A DNA stretch of 64,000 bases from Phoronis australis (Eukaryota > Phoronida > Phoronidae): contig NMRA01000052.1 in NCBI GenBank assembly GCA_002633005.1, positions 1 to 64,000 of the forward strand, in the 5' to 3' direction. Below the pieces are notes generated by a model that saw only the letters and a program-made list of their open reading frames with translations, did no database searches and had not been told where the DNA came from. Below are positions 52,508-64,000 of the stretch, piece after piece. How positions within the stretch are numbered: position 1 is the first letter of the stretch; each line of letters starts with the position of its first letter. A program made the position numbers and the translations under genes.

Positions 52508-55010
52508 CCTTGAGACATCGCAAAAGCGAAGAATGTCTCAGGCCTGGTAATCTGTCCATGCATGGTTGGTGTAGCTTTCTTAGACATTAATGTTCACTTA
52601 TGTACTAGAAAATCGTGCAAGCATTAATAGTGATACGGGTTATGAATTTGTAATTTTCTGTCTGAGAGCCATAGCCAGATACGGTAAAGTCTCACCGATT
52701 TCGGGCAAAGATAATTTATAACAAAATCTTCTAATATGTAGATATATATAAATTTTGAAACAGCATAGAAATGTAGATCACAAAAAATTGTCTTTTCTGC
52801 TTGCCGCCTGTTGGCCAACAGGTGGCGTGCAGACTAGACTGAAAAAATGTTTGTGAAAATCTTCTAGTGTTGTGATGGCCTACAATTGTTCAAGATACTG
52901 TCTAGTGGTGGCTGTTGTACAAAACCTGAATGCAGTAAAGCATTAAGATAGTGATACGTATCTTTTATGGAAAAAATTTGGAAATAAAATTTTGCTTGTC
53001 CACTGTAATCTGTCCTAAATGGGTGAGATTTTACTGTAACTTCAATTGCTAGGTGTCTTTGCTGCATTCCTTTCAAAGTAATCTGTCTACACCCTTGTCA
53101 AGTTACAGGGAAAACTTTTTTTGAGATCAAAACATTCCAAATTGGTCTGTCCCTGTTTCTTGTGCAGCATTGTTTCTTCAATTCCTTGTTTTGATTTCAT
53201 CTCTAAATTTCGTTAAACCCGATTACCAGTTGCTGTATTTCTGAAATATTGGCTTGATATTCATCACAAAGGGTTTGAATTATTTAATAATTTGAGTTGT
53301 CATTTTATAAGCTACGTACATGTAGAATGTTCTATTGCATTTTCAAACATGAAAGTGAGATATCTCAAAAGTTTTAAAAAATCCCTTTGGCCAAATCAGC
53401 TAAAAGTGGGTGATAGATTTTGTAGTGGTGATTTCATTTTAATATAGAATTTGCCAAAATAATTATTTAATTATCTGTAACTACCTTACAAAAACCGACA
53501 TTCCATGGGACACAATGCATTTCTTCCATGAAAGATTGCATTCTCCCATGGGATATTTGAGTTTCCTGTGTCAATTTTTTTCACTTGCACTGTGTACGAA
53601 TGACACTTGGTACATTTGCGACTGGTATTTGTTTATTATACTTTACTGTGAAAAGAACTTGCCATTTAATGCCACTGTCATCAGTCTATTGATGTTTGCT
53701 AAATGTAACTTTTCATATTTTGACACTGTACTAAACACTTAAAACAGTCATGTGACAGTGTTATGTCAAAGGTCAAGTTATTTGCATACAGACCTGTAAT
53801 TTCCATTGCAGGTGATATTTATGGTAGTATAAATATAATGATCAGAAAAGCAGTTCCATTGAATGCTTTGACTTGGAGCGCAACATTTGTTTGTACCAAA
53901 CAGGTGATGTTTCATTAAGTGTTTCATTTGGTGTATTCATGCCTAGCAGTGCTTCATCAATCCATTTAGTGGGTATATGCTGATGAACTGCTGAACATTC
54001 ATGTGTATTGTGTTCATGGAGTCGGTTGCCTGAGTAAACGTTCCTCCAGGGACAAATTGGTTGTAACTTACGGTTGAGCATCTACATAACAAACCTGACA
54101 TCAGTGTCGAGACAAAAGTGATAAAAAGGGAGGTCACACTGCACACTTCTCACGTAAGGAGAGCGACTGTGAAACGAGCTGGAGTTGATGATTGCTTTTA
54201 CCTCAATGTCCTTTCTGCAGTAAAGTCTTTGTCTACACATCACTTACACACAATCCCGGGTCAACTTGCATTGGGGCAACTGCTCGTGTGGGCACATCTT
54301 TGGCTATCTATTACTGTACATTAGAGTTCAACATTTGCTGTGAAATTACAGTTAGTCGGATCAAGCTACCGGTATGCAAAGTTGGAAAGTTGGGGGGGGG
54401 GCTAGTAATAGAACTGCTTCCGTCATCACAACATTTGAGGGTCCCTATGGCTGCTTAAATCAAGACTGGTCAGAGTTCTGCAGACAACATACCTGTACAA
54501 TAAAGAGTATGATCTCAGTCTCTGGTAACTACTTGATATGTTAATGTGTACATGAATGTCTTCACCAAACCTTGGGAGTTCTGCAGGCTGTCTCACAAAC
54601 CTGCCAAAAATGAAGAATACTCCACTATGTTTATGTGGGTGTGCCACTGAGAATTTTAAGAGCAATGTTTTGACTTCGCGGCCTGGACACTGTTGATTCG
54701 GCTGTCCAGGTTCAGCTGATGTCTGCGCACGTGTTGGCAGGGATAACTGCTAATGTTATGTGTGACTGGGGCAAAGCTTCACGTTTTAAAACATTCAAAT
54801 GGCTCTTGACTTGGGGAACCGTGGTATTTTGTACATAGCTTAGGTATGTGTTGTGAATTAATTTGCCAAGGGGCATTGATACCCATACTTGTTGGTTGGC
54901 TGTACTATATCTTAAAAGAAATTATTTATTTTATCAGCTAATAATAACATATTAATCTGTATTTGTGCCGCAAGTCAATTATGCTGTGTTGCAATCTCAT
55001 TCAATAAAGT
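52508..55010 (+). other. Probable CLC 3' UTR and downstream
   Basis: No coding similarity. AATAAA occurs at 54499-54504 and at 55003-55008; the latter is followed by GT/T-rich sequence, the best-placed poly(A) candidate. A poly-G run lies near 54392-54401. Confidence 0.4.
55003..55008 (+). terminator. Candidate poly(A) signal for the CLC gene
   Basis: AATAAA with a TGTGTTTGTTC-type downstream element about 35 nt later. It implies a 3' UTR of about 2.5 kb; alternatives exist upstream. Confidence 0.35.
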
Positions 55011-57069
55011 CGGCGGTAGAATGGACCTCTCTTCTCTTATGTGTTTGTTCATTTCACTTCTATTTTTCTCACGTGCGGTCTTCACGTGTTTTCTATAGGA
55101 AAATATTTCTTGTTTTAGTGAAGCTTTTGTGTGATTATAGCGTCGTTTCGAAACGTTCTCGGTCGGGTAAAGCCGAATATATTGTTCAAGTTAACAACAG
55201 CCTGGGGACCCAAGTGATCCTAGGAAACTTATAAAGGGGAAATTTTTTGCCTAGTTTGAAAACGGGCATTTTCCTTGATTTCTACTCTGGCCAGGTGGCT
55301 ACTTAGACTAGCGTGGCAACATGAAGTCTCACGGTCCAGGTCGCATTCTGGAATCCGACGTCAAGTTCGTCAAGTTGCCACTAAAAACGCCCATGATTCT
55401 AGACTTTCAACTGCTTTACGTAGTTTTTGTCCCGATGGCGAACAGATACAGCAGCAGCTTCGCTTTCTTCATCGTTTTGGCGGTATAATTTTAATTTCCG
55501 GGTTAATTAACATTCTCGATATTACCGCTAGCTGTTGCAGCGTCAAAGGGGTCCGCCCCCTAAATACGTATATGTATATGTCTGAAGGCCCATAGTTTGT
55601 GATGCTTGCTTACGAAAAAAACATGCTGCCTGAGACCAACCACACATTCTTTTGTTATTTTGTTCAGTTCCGTGTTTGTAACAACGGCACTCTTTTATTA
55701 TGTCATCTATACAGAAAAGTTGCCAAAGTTCAATATCCTAATACAATCGTGCTGTTATAGAAAGGTTGAAGTCAATAGTGTTTTGATTATTTATTGCCGT
55801 CACTTTTCCTATCTTTTGATTGCCTAATAATGAAACTACTAATTCGGATTTTAAATCGCACTCAGCCAACGATACTACATGTACTTATGTTGTACTCGAC
55901 CATGGTATGGCCAGTTTTGCAATCGGTTGCATTCTAGGCACAACTACATGTATATATTCACTTAAGATTTAAACATGACATCAGTTTTGGGCGTCCGTTG
56001 TTTAAACTGGCGGGATCGACTGTTTTCCTTGGAGCCCATGCTGTACAGCTGAGTGGTGGATAATCCGTCACTGAAGTTCGGTGAGTAACTAAGGTGCACC
56101 TTTTACACTTGACATACTATGCGCAGCTGGTACGCAGATACGACACGTGTAGCCCAGTGTACACTAGATTAGATGAAAACAATAAATTGCATTGTTAGAC
56201 GAGTTTCCGCCAGCATTAACGGCTTAACGTTTCTGCCCGCATCATTAGTGTTTTAGCTCTTCCAAAGACGGGAAGTGTCAATTTCAAATTTGCCACTTCG
56301 GAACTAGTACTGAACCATACTTTGTGCGTGTAAATTAAAGTGACTGAAAATTTACTGAAAAAATGGGTGCTAGAATCTGTCAGTCTTTCTCAGCTGAAGT
56401 GAACTTTCATGGGAAGCAATTGGGAAGTCGCTACAAAGTGTACCGGGGAGGATATAGTGGGGAGTAGAAACTCAGATTACAATGAAATTTTGTAAGACAA
56501 AGAGCATTAATTGAAGAAATTCTGGTGAGCAGTTCGAGAGGAAGAAAAGACAGCATCCATAGTTATAACTAATGGAGACGGGGGACACTTATTTTTTGTA
56601 AATTTATTTCAAGACAACTGAGACAGTTGCTGGCCCGTCAGCGGGGGGTGGTTCAAATTTCTCAGTAGTACGGTGGACCTTTGATATTTTACAAACCTCG
56701 ACACTGGAGAGTTTTCGGTAAGTCCCTTGACGCAGATTAACTAGGGGGGGTTATATACATGTACACAACGACGACTCTCAGCTCTATGTCTTCCCAAGAT
56801 CAGATGGAATTCGTAATACGAGAAATGATGATGCCCTGCCGGTTGCTCACAAAGAACAGGACCCAAATTCGGATGTAATGTTGTCCCAAAAGAGAATGTT
56901 CCCGCGTTACCCCCTGCCAAACTTTCAAACCGGACGTGCTTAAATGGGTGATTACACCTCATTACATACTCTGACGGAAATATTTAATCAGAGCATGATC
57001 GATTTGAATGTTTTGATCTGGTTGTAGTTTGCCGTGTCAACTTCTTACATCGTTGGAAATGGGAACAGC
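55011..57069. other. Unassigned intergenic
   Basis: Short open frames (for example 55275-55595 plus) show no family features. A GTGAGTAAC donor-like site at about 56080 could mark a noncoding exon. Nothing firm. Confidence 0.35.
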
Positions 57070-57118
57070 TCAGTACTCCAAAGGTTCACTACTCTGGAAG
57101 GTTCACTACTCCGAAAAG
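57070..57118 (+). repeat. Inverted tandem-repeat block, left
   Basis: Two to three units of AAGGTTCACTACTCYGGAAG. Reverse-complement-like units lie at 57795-57905. Confidence 0.6.
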
Positions 57119-57794
57119 ATCTGACTTGGGTGTATCAGCCCTCTTATCTGCAAAAATAAACGATACTTCGGTTATTAGATGCGTGGTGTACCTATGCTCA
57201 ACGCCCGGATTTGATGCCCATGCGAAATTGCCCGCATGTCCGGAATACGGAAAATGAGTAGGCCTACGAACTTGAATTTTTAAAAGATTATGAAGTAGGA
57301 ATATTGATGAATTATCAACCACAATGCATTCATCAAATCCATGTCAACGGTCGCATCATTTCATAGCCTGACTGAGCTAGTTGGGGTTGCCGCCCCTCAA
57401 ACTCACCCATCGGAACCACGCGCATGGCTGGGTCGAAACTAAATGTAGTTAGTGAGCTACCCTGTCCCTGTCAGTCTTCACGATGTCGGAGAGTCCCATT
57501 CAGTGTTCTTCAATTTGAAACCGCCGCTATTGGTCGCTGAAGTCCAGAGCCGATGTTGTCCCTGCTTGAGACTGAATGAATCGTTACTGAGTTAAATCGA
57601 AGATTCACGATTGGCAGTGATTGGAACTGAGCTCATCTGTAAACAATGTATTCAATGTTTTAAGAACTATTCAACTTTTGTACACCCATTTAATAGTTAC
57701 TAAATGGGCACAAATAAAATACTTTTCTCATGTCAGTTCCGACTCAGTCGTTATATATATAGCAGACAATCAGAGTAATGAACTGTCGGAGTCA

Positions 57795-57905
57795 TGGTTT
57801 CGGAATTGTGGACATTCCGGCGAAGTTGTGAACTTTCGAAGGCAGCGAACCTTCGCAGTAACTTCTGAGTAGTGTACTTTCGGAATGATGAACCTTCGGA
57901 ATAGT
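57795..57905 (-). repeat. Inverted tandem-repeat block, right
   Basis: About five imperfect units such as GAACCTTCGGAATAGTG. Same design as the inverted minisatellites at 4684 and 5453 but a different sequence. Confidence 0.6.
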
Positions 57906-59743
57906 GACATGTATCCTTGGAAATCTTTTACATCAAGTTTTTTGCTCGTATGACGCCCGCGAGGCTGTGATTGACAAGAGAAGATTTTCTTCATTGACCA
58001 AAATTTTTATTAGATCTAGACCTACTTTTCCCTATAATAATGTGAAAATTCTCGTCGGGGTTTTAGCGTTAGTGCAAGAAAATACGGTAGTTCATGGGCG
58101 GTGCAGCACTGCCAAAGTGAGGGCTATAGCCCCCCTGTATACTTGTGGTGCACCGCACCCCGGCATGGGGTGGCGCATCACTGAAAAAGTGGCGACTATA
58201 GCCTATGGTGCGCCGTCCATGTAGTTAAATGTCTGATTTTTTAGCAACAACGGAGGACTGCCTATTGTGAATTTGATTATCATCGGCGTGTACTGAATTT
58301 AAGAGTATTTAAACTCATGCACACACGTGTACACGCATGCATGTCATCCACCAATCCACAAACAAAGTTGAATTTGAAAATGCCTGCACTTTACCGTACT
58401 CTGCTACTATGAATACAGCAGAAAAACCTACTTTCTGCTATTTTGTTTCTTGGTCGATTTTAACTGAACGTTCACACGGCACTACTTTCGGGGAGCTCTC
58501 TCGCTGGTATATAGCCTATCTAGGTATAGACATTTACTTCTAGACTCTCGCGTTACCCTGTTATAGCCACCACGGGCGTTCAATGCCGATGAATAACATA
58601 AAGCCTCTTCTTAATCGTCTGCACGATCCTCTATATCATCAAGCACCATTCGGACGAAGTTTAGTGACCGGGTACGACCCGATAATTATAAATTCAAATT
58701 ATTAGTGACTTAGTTATCATTGTAGTTAGTATAGTACCAGTAGGCCTAAAGTGCAACAATTTTGTTGTTGTTGTTGTCCATCTTCAACACGACAGCGTTT
58801 TCGGCCCATTCAGTGACTTTGCCAGACGTACTTATAGGAGCCTGGTTCTCAGTGAGCGTGTGATAACATCTAGCTTCTTTGTTAACTGCCAAGCACACTC
58901 TTTTGTCTTTCTTAAAGCGGACTTAACACAAGTTTAATTTTTATCGTAAAGTTGACTGGAATTTAAGATTTGTCTTGGTTAAGTCAGCTTTTTTGGAACG
59001 GGTCCCAGGCCTACAACGAACACAGGACTTCATTACGGGGGTGATTTCATCTGGAGGCACTTAGTCAGAATTCCGCTGGGCAGCAAGACTTGCCATGCAA
59101 TCATCGGAAGACGGGGCCTTTCATCCGACAAAAGTGAGGATGACGGATGTATCTTGAGATAGGAAAGTAGGCCTGCATGTACTTATACGCAAAAAACTGC
59201 ACTACTGTCGAAGAACCCGAGCCTAGCACGGTTTATTCTTACCCGACTAAGAGATTAAAAACGCGGCCAACAATCATGACTAAGCCTGGGCTTCATCAGT
59301 GCAGTCGCAGAATGCTGCTTGAATTCGTATAGGATGACAAGCACATCATGGACCACCAAGAAGACGATCGAGAACAAATTCAGCGTAGGTGAACACAACA
59401 TTTCAGGTGGAGACTGTAAAGCGTGTACCGCCGGGCGGAACTAGCCTGATTGATTTAGAGTGGGCCCTATTCGCCGCCGTGGGTAGGGTTCAAACGAAAG
59501 TTCAGATTTCTAGTATATAATATGGTTTGCATGTTATTCCCGACAAATATGCTTGCTGCATAAAGTCTTGTAGTAAATTTGAATCTCTCGTGAGAACTCG
59601 ATCATGGGATATACCCGGCGCCGATTCCGCCGCCCCACCGGGCGCAGTGCTCTCCCGGCAAACAAAAGTGATGATTTACCGGCTATCCCGGTCTGTAACT
59701 TGATAGGCCTAATGTAGTCTTGTATATATGTTGTACTTCGCCG
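57906..59743. other. Unassigned intergenic with a degenerate MITE
   Basis: 58920-59006 resembles the GGGCCCGTT-ended MITE of CLC intron 9 (TTAAGTCAGCTTTTTTGGAA, then CGGGTCCC). A (TTG)n run lies at about 58762-58776. Otherwise nothing. Confidence 0.45.
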
Positions 59744-59751
59744 GGTCTACT

Positions 59752-59846
59752 CACAGGCGTCCTCAGCTTCTGATCGTCCCCAATACACTACATATAGTAG
59801 TATTATGTAGTGTATTGGGGACGATCAGAAGCTGAGGACGCCTGTG
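59752..59846. mobile_element. 95-bp miniature of the foldback transposon
   Basis: A perfect palindrome, 43-bp arms around a 9-nt loop, whose arms equal the outer 43 bp of the 668-bp element at 11959-12626. The 8-bp target duplication GGTCTACT lies at 59744-59751 and 59847-59854. It is an internal-deletion derivative that was itself mobilised. Confidence 0.95.
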
Positions 59847-59944
59847 GGTCTACTGAGGTCAGACATATGTCGTATAAATCCTAGAGATTCATGTAACCTT
59901 TGCACGTTTGTTGTTCTTCACAAGGCAATCTCTTAGGGTTGACT

Positions 59945-60240
59945 GTGACATCCGAACACTGAAGCCGCCGGCGCCGCGGGGCAGACGCCGGCCGCCGGCG
60001 GGCGGAGCCTGATCAGTGATCACAGTTTTTTTTTTTATTCTGGCAATTGATATTTGGTACTTTGATTCCTCCACCCTTAATATCTTGAACCATTCAGTAT
60101 CTACTAATTCGATCAACTTGGTTTTTCCAACTGAAGTCATAGCCTATAGAAAAAGTGAGTGCCAACCAATGGCGGAGTACTAGCCGGTCGCCGGAGCCGG
60201 CCCGCGGGCCGGACTAGGGCCGGGGCCATCCATCCGGCCC
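59945..60240. other. Two GC-rich tracts in AT-rich surroundings
   Basis: 59959-60010 and 60180-60240 are mostly C and G with many CGG/CCG words. They include the perfect 16-bp palindrome CCGGCCCGCGGGCCGG at 60197-60212. No gene assigned. Confidence 0.5.
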
Positions 60241-61619
60241 AAAAATTCTCCCAGATTCCATTTGGCAGTTCGGGGGTGCGCCATGTCTGGCTGACGAGCA
60301 AAACCCTGGCTATAATACTCTGCGTCCCTGTATATCCACGCTTAAAAACATGTTCCCAATTGCTATTCGTTTTAACAAAATAGTTCTCCTTATTGTGTAA
60401 TATGTTATATACTGAAACTTGCCTTTTGTTAAAACAAATTGATTGTGGTACATTTTGGCCTTTTGGTAGGAAATTATAAGCTGTCTCATGGCGGCGAATC
60501 ACAATATACCCTTTGTAAATTCTTGCGCTCTGCTCGTACATAAGGTGGTAAATTTTTATATTAATAAAAACTTTATTTTCTGGCCTAGAAAGAAAATTCA
60601 AAGTTCTAAAATGCTTAGATTTTCGCGAGGAATTCGGTTAGGCAGGTAGATTTTTAAAATAAACTTTATTTTTTTGCCAATAGTCGACAGGCACGTAGTT
60701 TTATGGCATAATGAGGTGTCATTAAAGGATTACGTACGTGACCAAGCAGCCCAGGCAGCTGGACTGAATTCAATGGGCTATTGTGTTCGCATTAGCAAAC
60801 TCCAACCGTCGGACGAAGGCCGTCCGACGGTCAATTTTCAGCTGGAAAGGGTTCCTCATGNACTTATCTCTGCTGTCTTTCCTTTTCTTTTCAGTTTTTC
60901 TTCATTCTCTGTTAACACCTTGTCAGCCAAAGCAGAACTGTAACCCTTTGAGACTTTGTCGGTGCAAGTTGATCATTGAACCTCGATACAATTGTTCTAA
61001 TAAATTACCCAATATCGTATTGTTTGATTTTTTTCTCACCTTTAACAGGCTTCTGCAATCATAAATAAATAAATGAATACCCAAGTTGTATTTGCATTTT
61101 ATTGCTCAATCTCTTCTTTTATTTTTGATTATGTCATGCTGTGTTGTATGTAACAATGCAATATAGTGAAATAAAGTCAAGGTTTTACTTTATTGGTGGC
61201 CATTCTCTATCAATTCAAGTATTTTAATTTTCTTCAAATAAATTCAAAATGCTTTAACCAAAAATTTCAACATAAATGTTGAACTCAGTACTTTGTTTTG
61301 CAATAAAAAATAAGTGGACAATATTTTGATGACCAAGGCATGGGCCGAAACTCTTAAGCACCCAGCGTGTTCCATTTGTCTGCTGCGTTTTTCCTTTGGC
61401 CTAACGGGTGTCAGTTGGTGCCTGGGACAAATAGATACATTGCATAAACACTATCTGGGTAGGTTTTTGTTCCGTCTGAAGAAAATTTAATTTCTAAAAT
61501 ATCTTCTGAAAATGAACAAAAAAGTGCATTAGTAAAATCTACAAGTTTTTGAGTGGTCTCAAAAAACAGTCGGTAAATGCATTAATTTTAGTCTCAGTTC
61601 TTCCATGCGTGTTTCTCCC
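60241..61619. other. Unassigned AT-rich stretch with single N
   Basis: A single N at 60861 marks a probable assembly join. No coding family recognised. Confidence 0.4.
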
Positions 61620-61735
61620 GAGAGGCTAGTACCTAACGTGCAGACGAGCACTCCAAATTGGAACGCTGAGTCCCGCGTGGCTGCGCTGCACGCGAAAGAA
61701 GATGGCGGACGACCTTTGGAGCCTGACGATGATAG
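61620..61735 (+). promoter_or_regulatory. TMEM165: CpG-rich promoter/first-exon candidate for TMEM165
   Basis: CpG-dense island in AT-rich DNA with AAGATGGCGG at 61699-61708, a YY1-like site common at transcription starts of housekeeping genes. It ends at a U12-like donor GTATCC at 61736. If spliced to 62835, the ATG at 61702 opens a frame of 13 codons only, so it would be an upstream ORF. Confidence 0.45.
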
Positions 61736-62834
61736 GTATCCGGACTATATATAGCAGTCCAGTTTCCCAAATAATGAGAATATTTTCAAGTCATGGAAAT
61801 TCCCTCCATTAGAAGACAATTTTTGTCCATTAATAAAGAGAAATTTCCCCAGATATGGGAATAAATTTTGAACACTGTATCGAGAGCATTAAAGTAATCG
61901 ATTGATTTGGGAAAGTGCTTTTGAAAATATAGGCAATATGTTGCCAACTCAAGTGCTTCGTACAAACTTCCTTTGTATTGGCTACCCTGGCACTAGCCAT
62001 CCTAGCCTCCACTTTACTATTATAACTAGTATCAGCTTTCATCTAATTGCTTATTTATGCAAAGTAGGTCCATTGATAGCTTTGTTAAACATTCTAAATC
62101 ATATGCAATGAGCTAAACTAATAGGGTCCATCCAGGGCTTCACAGGGACACTCGAATCGTGCCGTATTTACCCACAACGCCACGATATCTGTCAAACACG
62201 TCTGTAGGTACTTGATTTCACGCTATTGGAGTTCCACATGTTCTTTGTTGTTGTTGTTGTTGTTGTATTCGTTACAAGTTTTTCTGTGCTCCATTACTCT
62301 ATTCGTCTTTCCAATGCCAATGAAGTATAACTACTGTGCTTTGGGCTGCAAGTTGGATTTCAAATCTGTGGATGCATGATGTTAAGCTCTTGGCCTTCCC
62401 AAAATCAATCAAAGACAAGCTAATACGGAGTTTGTCGGGTCAATTTTGAACCAACCAGAATCCCTTTTTTAAGAAATCTTAGGAACATTTCCACGGCCAT
62501 ACATTTCGACGATGTCGGACATGACCTGTGAAAATGTGCCATAAATTCCAAAACGAGGACAATGAAAATAGGGCTCTTTCTTACCTCGGCGATGAAGGAG
62601 AGCTCTATCTCTGTGTAATCTAGGATGGTTCGATATTTCAAAAGTTTGTCTTTATAAAATAATAATGTTTTGTAATGTACTTTAGCTAATAGTCACTTAC
62701 TGGATCCCACATTCTGTGAACCAGTTTCTCTACTGAATTACAGGCATCAAACTGGTTCTCTACGTGCTGGACCCCTGTGTGTGACTATTGCTGTACTTTC
62801 TGTAACACTCCATTTAGTCCTTGACATTTTTCAG
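61736..62834 (+). other. Candidate U12-type 5' UTR intron of TMEM165
   Basis: Donor GTATCCGG matches the first six bases of the U12 consensus. TCCTTGAC at 62818-62825 is a good U12 branch element, its A 10 nt before AG at 62833-62834. The pairing is inferred from signals only. A (GTT)n run lies inside at about 62247-62266. Confidence 0.5.
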
Positions 62835-63002
62835 GTATTTAACAAGATGACACATCTATCAGGAAAGAGACTCACAGAACTTGTGATGACAATGTCAAGG
62901 GCTGTTGATTTCAGGGTAGTGTTGTTCGCAGTTGTTTTGGCGATGTCGAGCGTGTCTGCAGTAAATGGAGAAAATGCTGCTGCACCGATGCCTGACGCAC
63001 AG
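62835..63002 (+). CDS. TMEM165: TMEM165 exon with start codon
   Basis: Twelve noncoding bases, then 52 codons ending PMPDAQ; donor GTACGA. This N-terminal part is poorly conserved in the family; assignment rests on the following exon and matching phase. Confidence 0.75.
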
Positions 63003-63729
63003 GTACGATACAGTATTGACTGGAGCATGGTTCTACCTGATGGAATATTCAAACGTAACATACTACTTAACAAATATTGAAGTGTCTTACATGACATACT
63101 AGTAATCTTTCTCTGTGGTACTTCAGCATCAAGTTATGGAATTTAATGTTTACTTATGAGTAAGAAGTTAAATTTCCAATGCATTGGCTTCATTCCGAGA
63201 ACTTATTCTATTGGGGAAGATTTTATCTGTGCGCATAGTGATAAGTTGGTATTCCACACATTGTTCAGTTTTAACAAAAATGTCAAGCGATACTGTTCAT
63301 ACTACTCTCACAATCTTGTGGTTTCAGTTTTGAACTTTGTATGGAACATTGTAGGCATAATGTTAGTATGAATATCTCTCCTTTTTGTGGTTGTGTGTGG
63401 CTTGTTTTAGAGTTATTCTAAGGCTACTCCCTGTAACAGCATCGCTTCGTATCTTTTAATTCATTCAAAGTTTTGTCCATTATATTTACAGCAAGCTAAA
63501 GTTGAAGGAGGTGGAGAGGATAAATTCCATCACAAAATTTTAAAAGTGATCGACAAACAACAGGACCTGGGTTTCACCCATGCTTTTCTGGCGTCCCTTT
63601 CCGTCATTATCGTGTCGGAGTTGGGTGACAAAACTTTCTTCATTGCCGCTATTATGGCGATGAGGCATTCACGCATTGTCGTTTTCGCTGGCGCTATCGG
63701 CGCTTTAGCGTTGATGACCGTTTTATCAG
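62847..63729 (+). CDS. TMEM165: TMEM165/GDT1 Golgi cation/H+ antiporter, 5' part (runs off right edge)
   Basis: Two coding exons, 62847-63002 and 63492-63729, joined in phase 0. Exon 1 encodes the N terminus with a signal-like segment (VVLFAVVLAMSSVSA). Exon 2 encodes a short luminal linker, then the first membrane helices with the family signature ELGDKTFFIAAIMAMRHSR (E-x-G-D-K-T), the Mn2+/Ca2+-binding half-site. The second half-site would lie beyond the window. The family carries Mn2+ (and Ca2+) into the Golgi in exchange for protons, for glycosylation. Three in-frame Met codons (62847, 62886, 62892) precede the signal segment; the first is chosen because the exon's acceptor (TTTTTCAG at 62827-62834) lies just upstream. 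Exon 2 ends TCAG|GTAGGG in phase 1. Confidence 0.93.
63492..63729 (+). CDS. TMEM165: TMEM165 exon with E-x-G-D-K-T motif
   Basis: LGFTHAFLASLSVIIVSELG, then DKTFFIAAIMAMRHSR and VFAGAIGALALMTVLS. Very close to animal TMEM165. Confidence 0.95.
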
Positions 63730-64000
63730 GTAGGGAATTGCATGGTCAGTCTTTGTCGTGACCTTAGTCAGCACTGTCATGTTCAAAGTGAGAATGAAAT
63801 CGGGATTGCAGCAAAGGTTCTATGATTTGGATTGCGGTTTTATTACGACTGACTACATTCGTTGGTGCGTGTGCTCTGAAAACACTTCTAATGTTCCTTT
63901 TGTTAGTATAATGGTCATGACTCCAGCAAACTGCATACCAATGCAATGATCAAAATGTTCTTATTGGAAACAAAATAAGAATTAATGACCCATGAAGTGC
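63730..64000 (+). other. TMEM165 intron, truncated by window end
   Basis: No further exon before 64000. Confidence 0.8.

Noticed and set aside
55275-55595. 106-codon open frame
   Set aside because: No recognisable family, no splice context and ordinary composition.
59889-60601. Minus-strand open frames through the GC-rich tracts
   Set aside because: Pro/Arg/Ala/Gly-rich segments arise from CGG-type repeats; no domain seen.

Overview
The window is nuclear DNA from an invertebrate animal: multi-exon genes with GT-AG introns, U12-type introns, many small non-autonomous transposons, LINE, Penelope-like and Ty3/gypsy remnants, and microsatellites. One CLC exchanger serves the vertebrate CLC-3/4/5 subfamily, which suggests a lineage that branched before the vertebrate duplications. 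The secreted fibrinogen-related gene and the frequent TACATGTA-like strings fit a marine deuterostome (amphioxus or hemichordate) or a lophotrochozoan. I cannot name the species.

Layout. 0-0.5 kb: last exon of a TatD-type DNase gene, with an in-frame TAG in its final helix. 1-5.6 kb: a 1-kb dispersed repeat, a decayed LINE, microsatellites and an inverted minisatellite pair. 5.65-13.62 kb, minus strand: a complete five-exon gene for a secreted coiled-coil fibrinogen-domain protein (416 aa). Its 5.3-kb first intron holds an internally deleted LINE and a 668-bp foldback transposon. 13.7-19.1 kb: mostly unassigned. 19.12-23.49 kb, minus strand: a complete but broken Ty3/gypsy element with short LTRs and a TATAC target duplication. 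23.9-29.3 kb: repeats, two hAT-like MITEs, a TA-flanked element containing a minisatellite, a Penelope-like fragment and a sequence gap. 29.7-52.5 kb, plus strand: a CLC-3/4/5-type 2Cl-/H+ exchanger gene, 17 coding exons and 746 aa when one copy of each exon is used. 55-61.6 kb: mostly unassigned, with a 95-bp relative of the foldback element. 61.6-63.7 kb to the window edge, plus strand: the 5' part of a TMEM165/GDT1 gene.

Assembly. About 5.8 kb of the CLC gene (exons 4-7 and part of 8) occurs twice in tandem, joined at a single N. The copies differ by scattered substitutions, a 591-bp LINE insertion and a 4-bp frameshift. This looks like two haplotypes laid end to end rather than a biological exon duplication. 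A nested 0.5-kb duplication also sits on a single N.

The CLC exchanger and TMEM165 both act in the endosome/Golgi system, exchanging Cl- or Mn2+/Ca2+ for protons, but nothing shows that they are co-regulated. The most unusual structures are a minisatellite made by repeated copying of an exon end with its 5' splice site, two candidate U12 introns, and a foldback transposon family present as full-length and miniature members. I found no convincing new multi-gene system.
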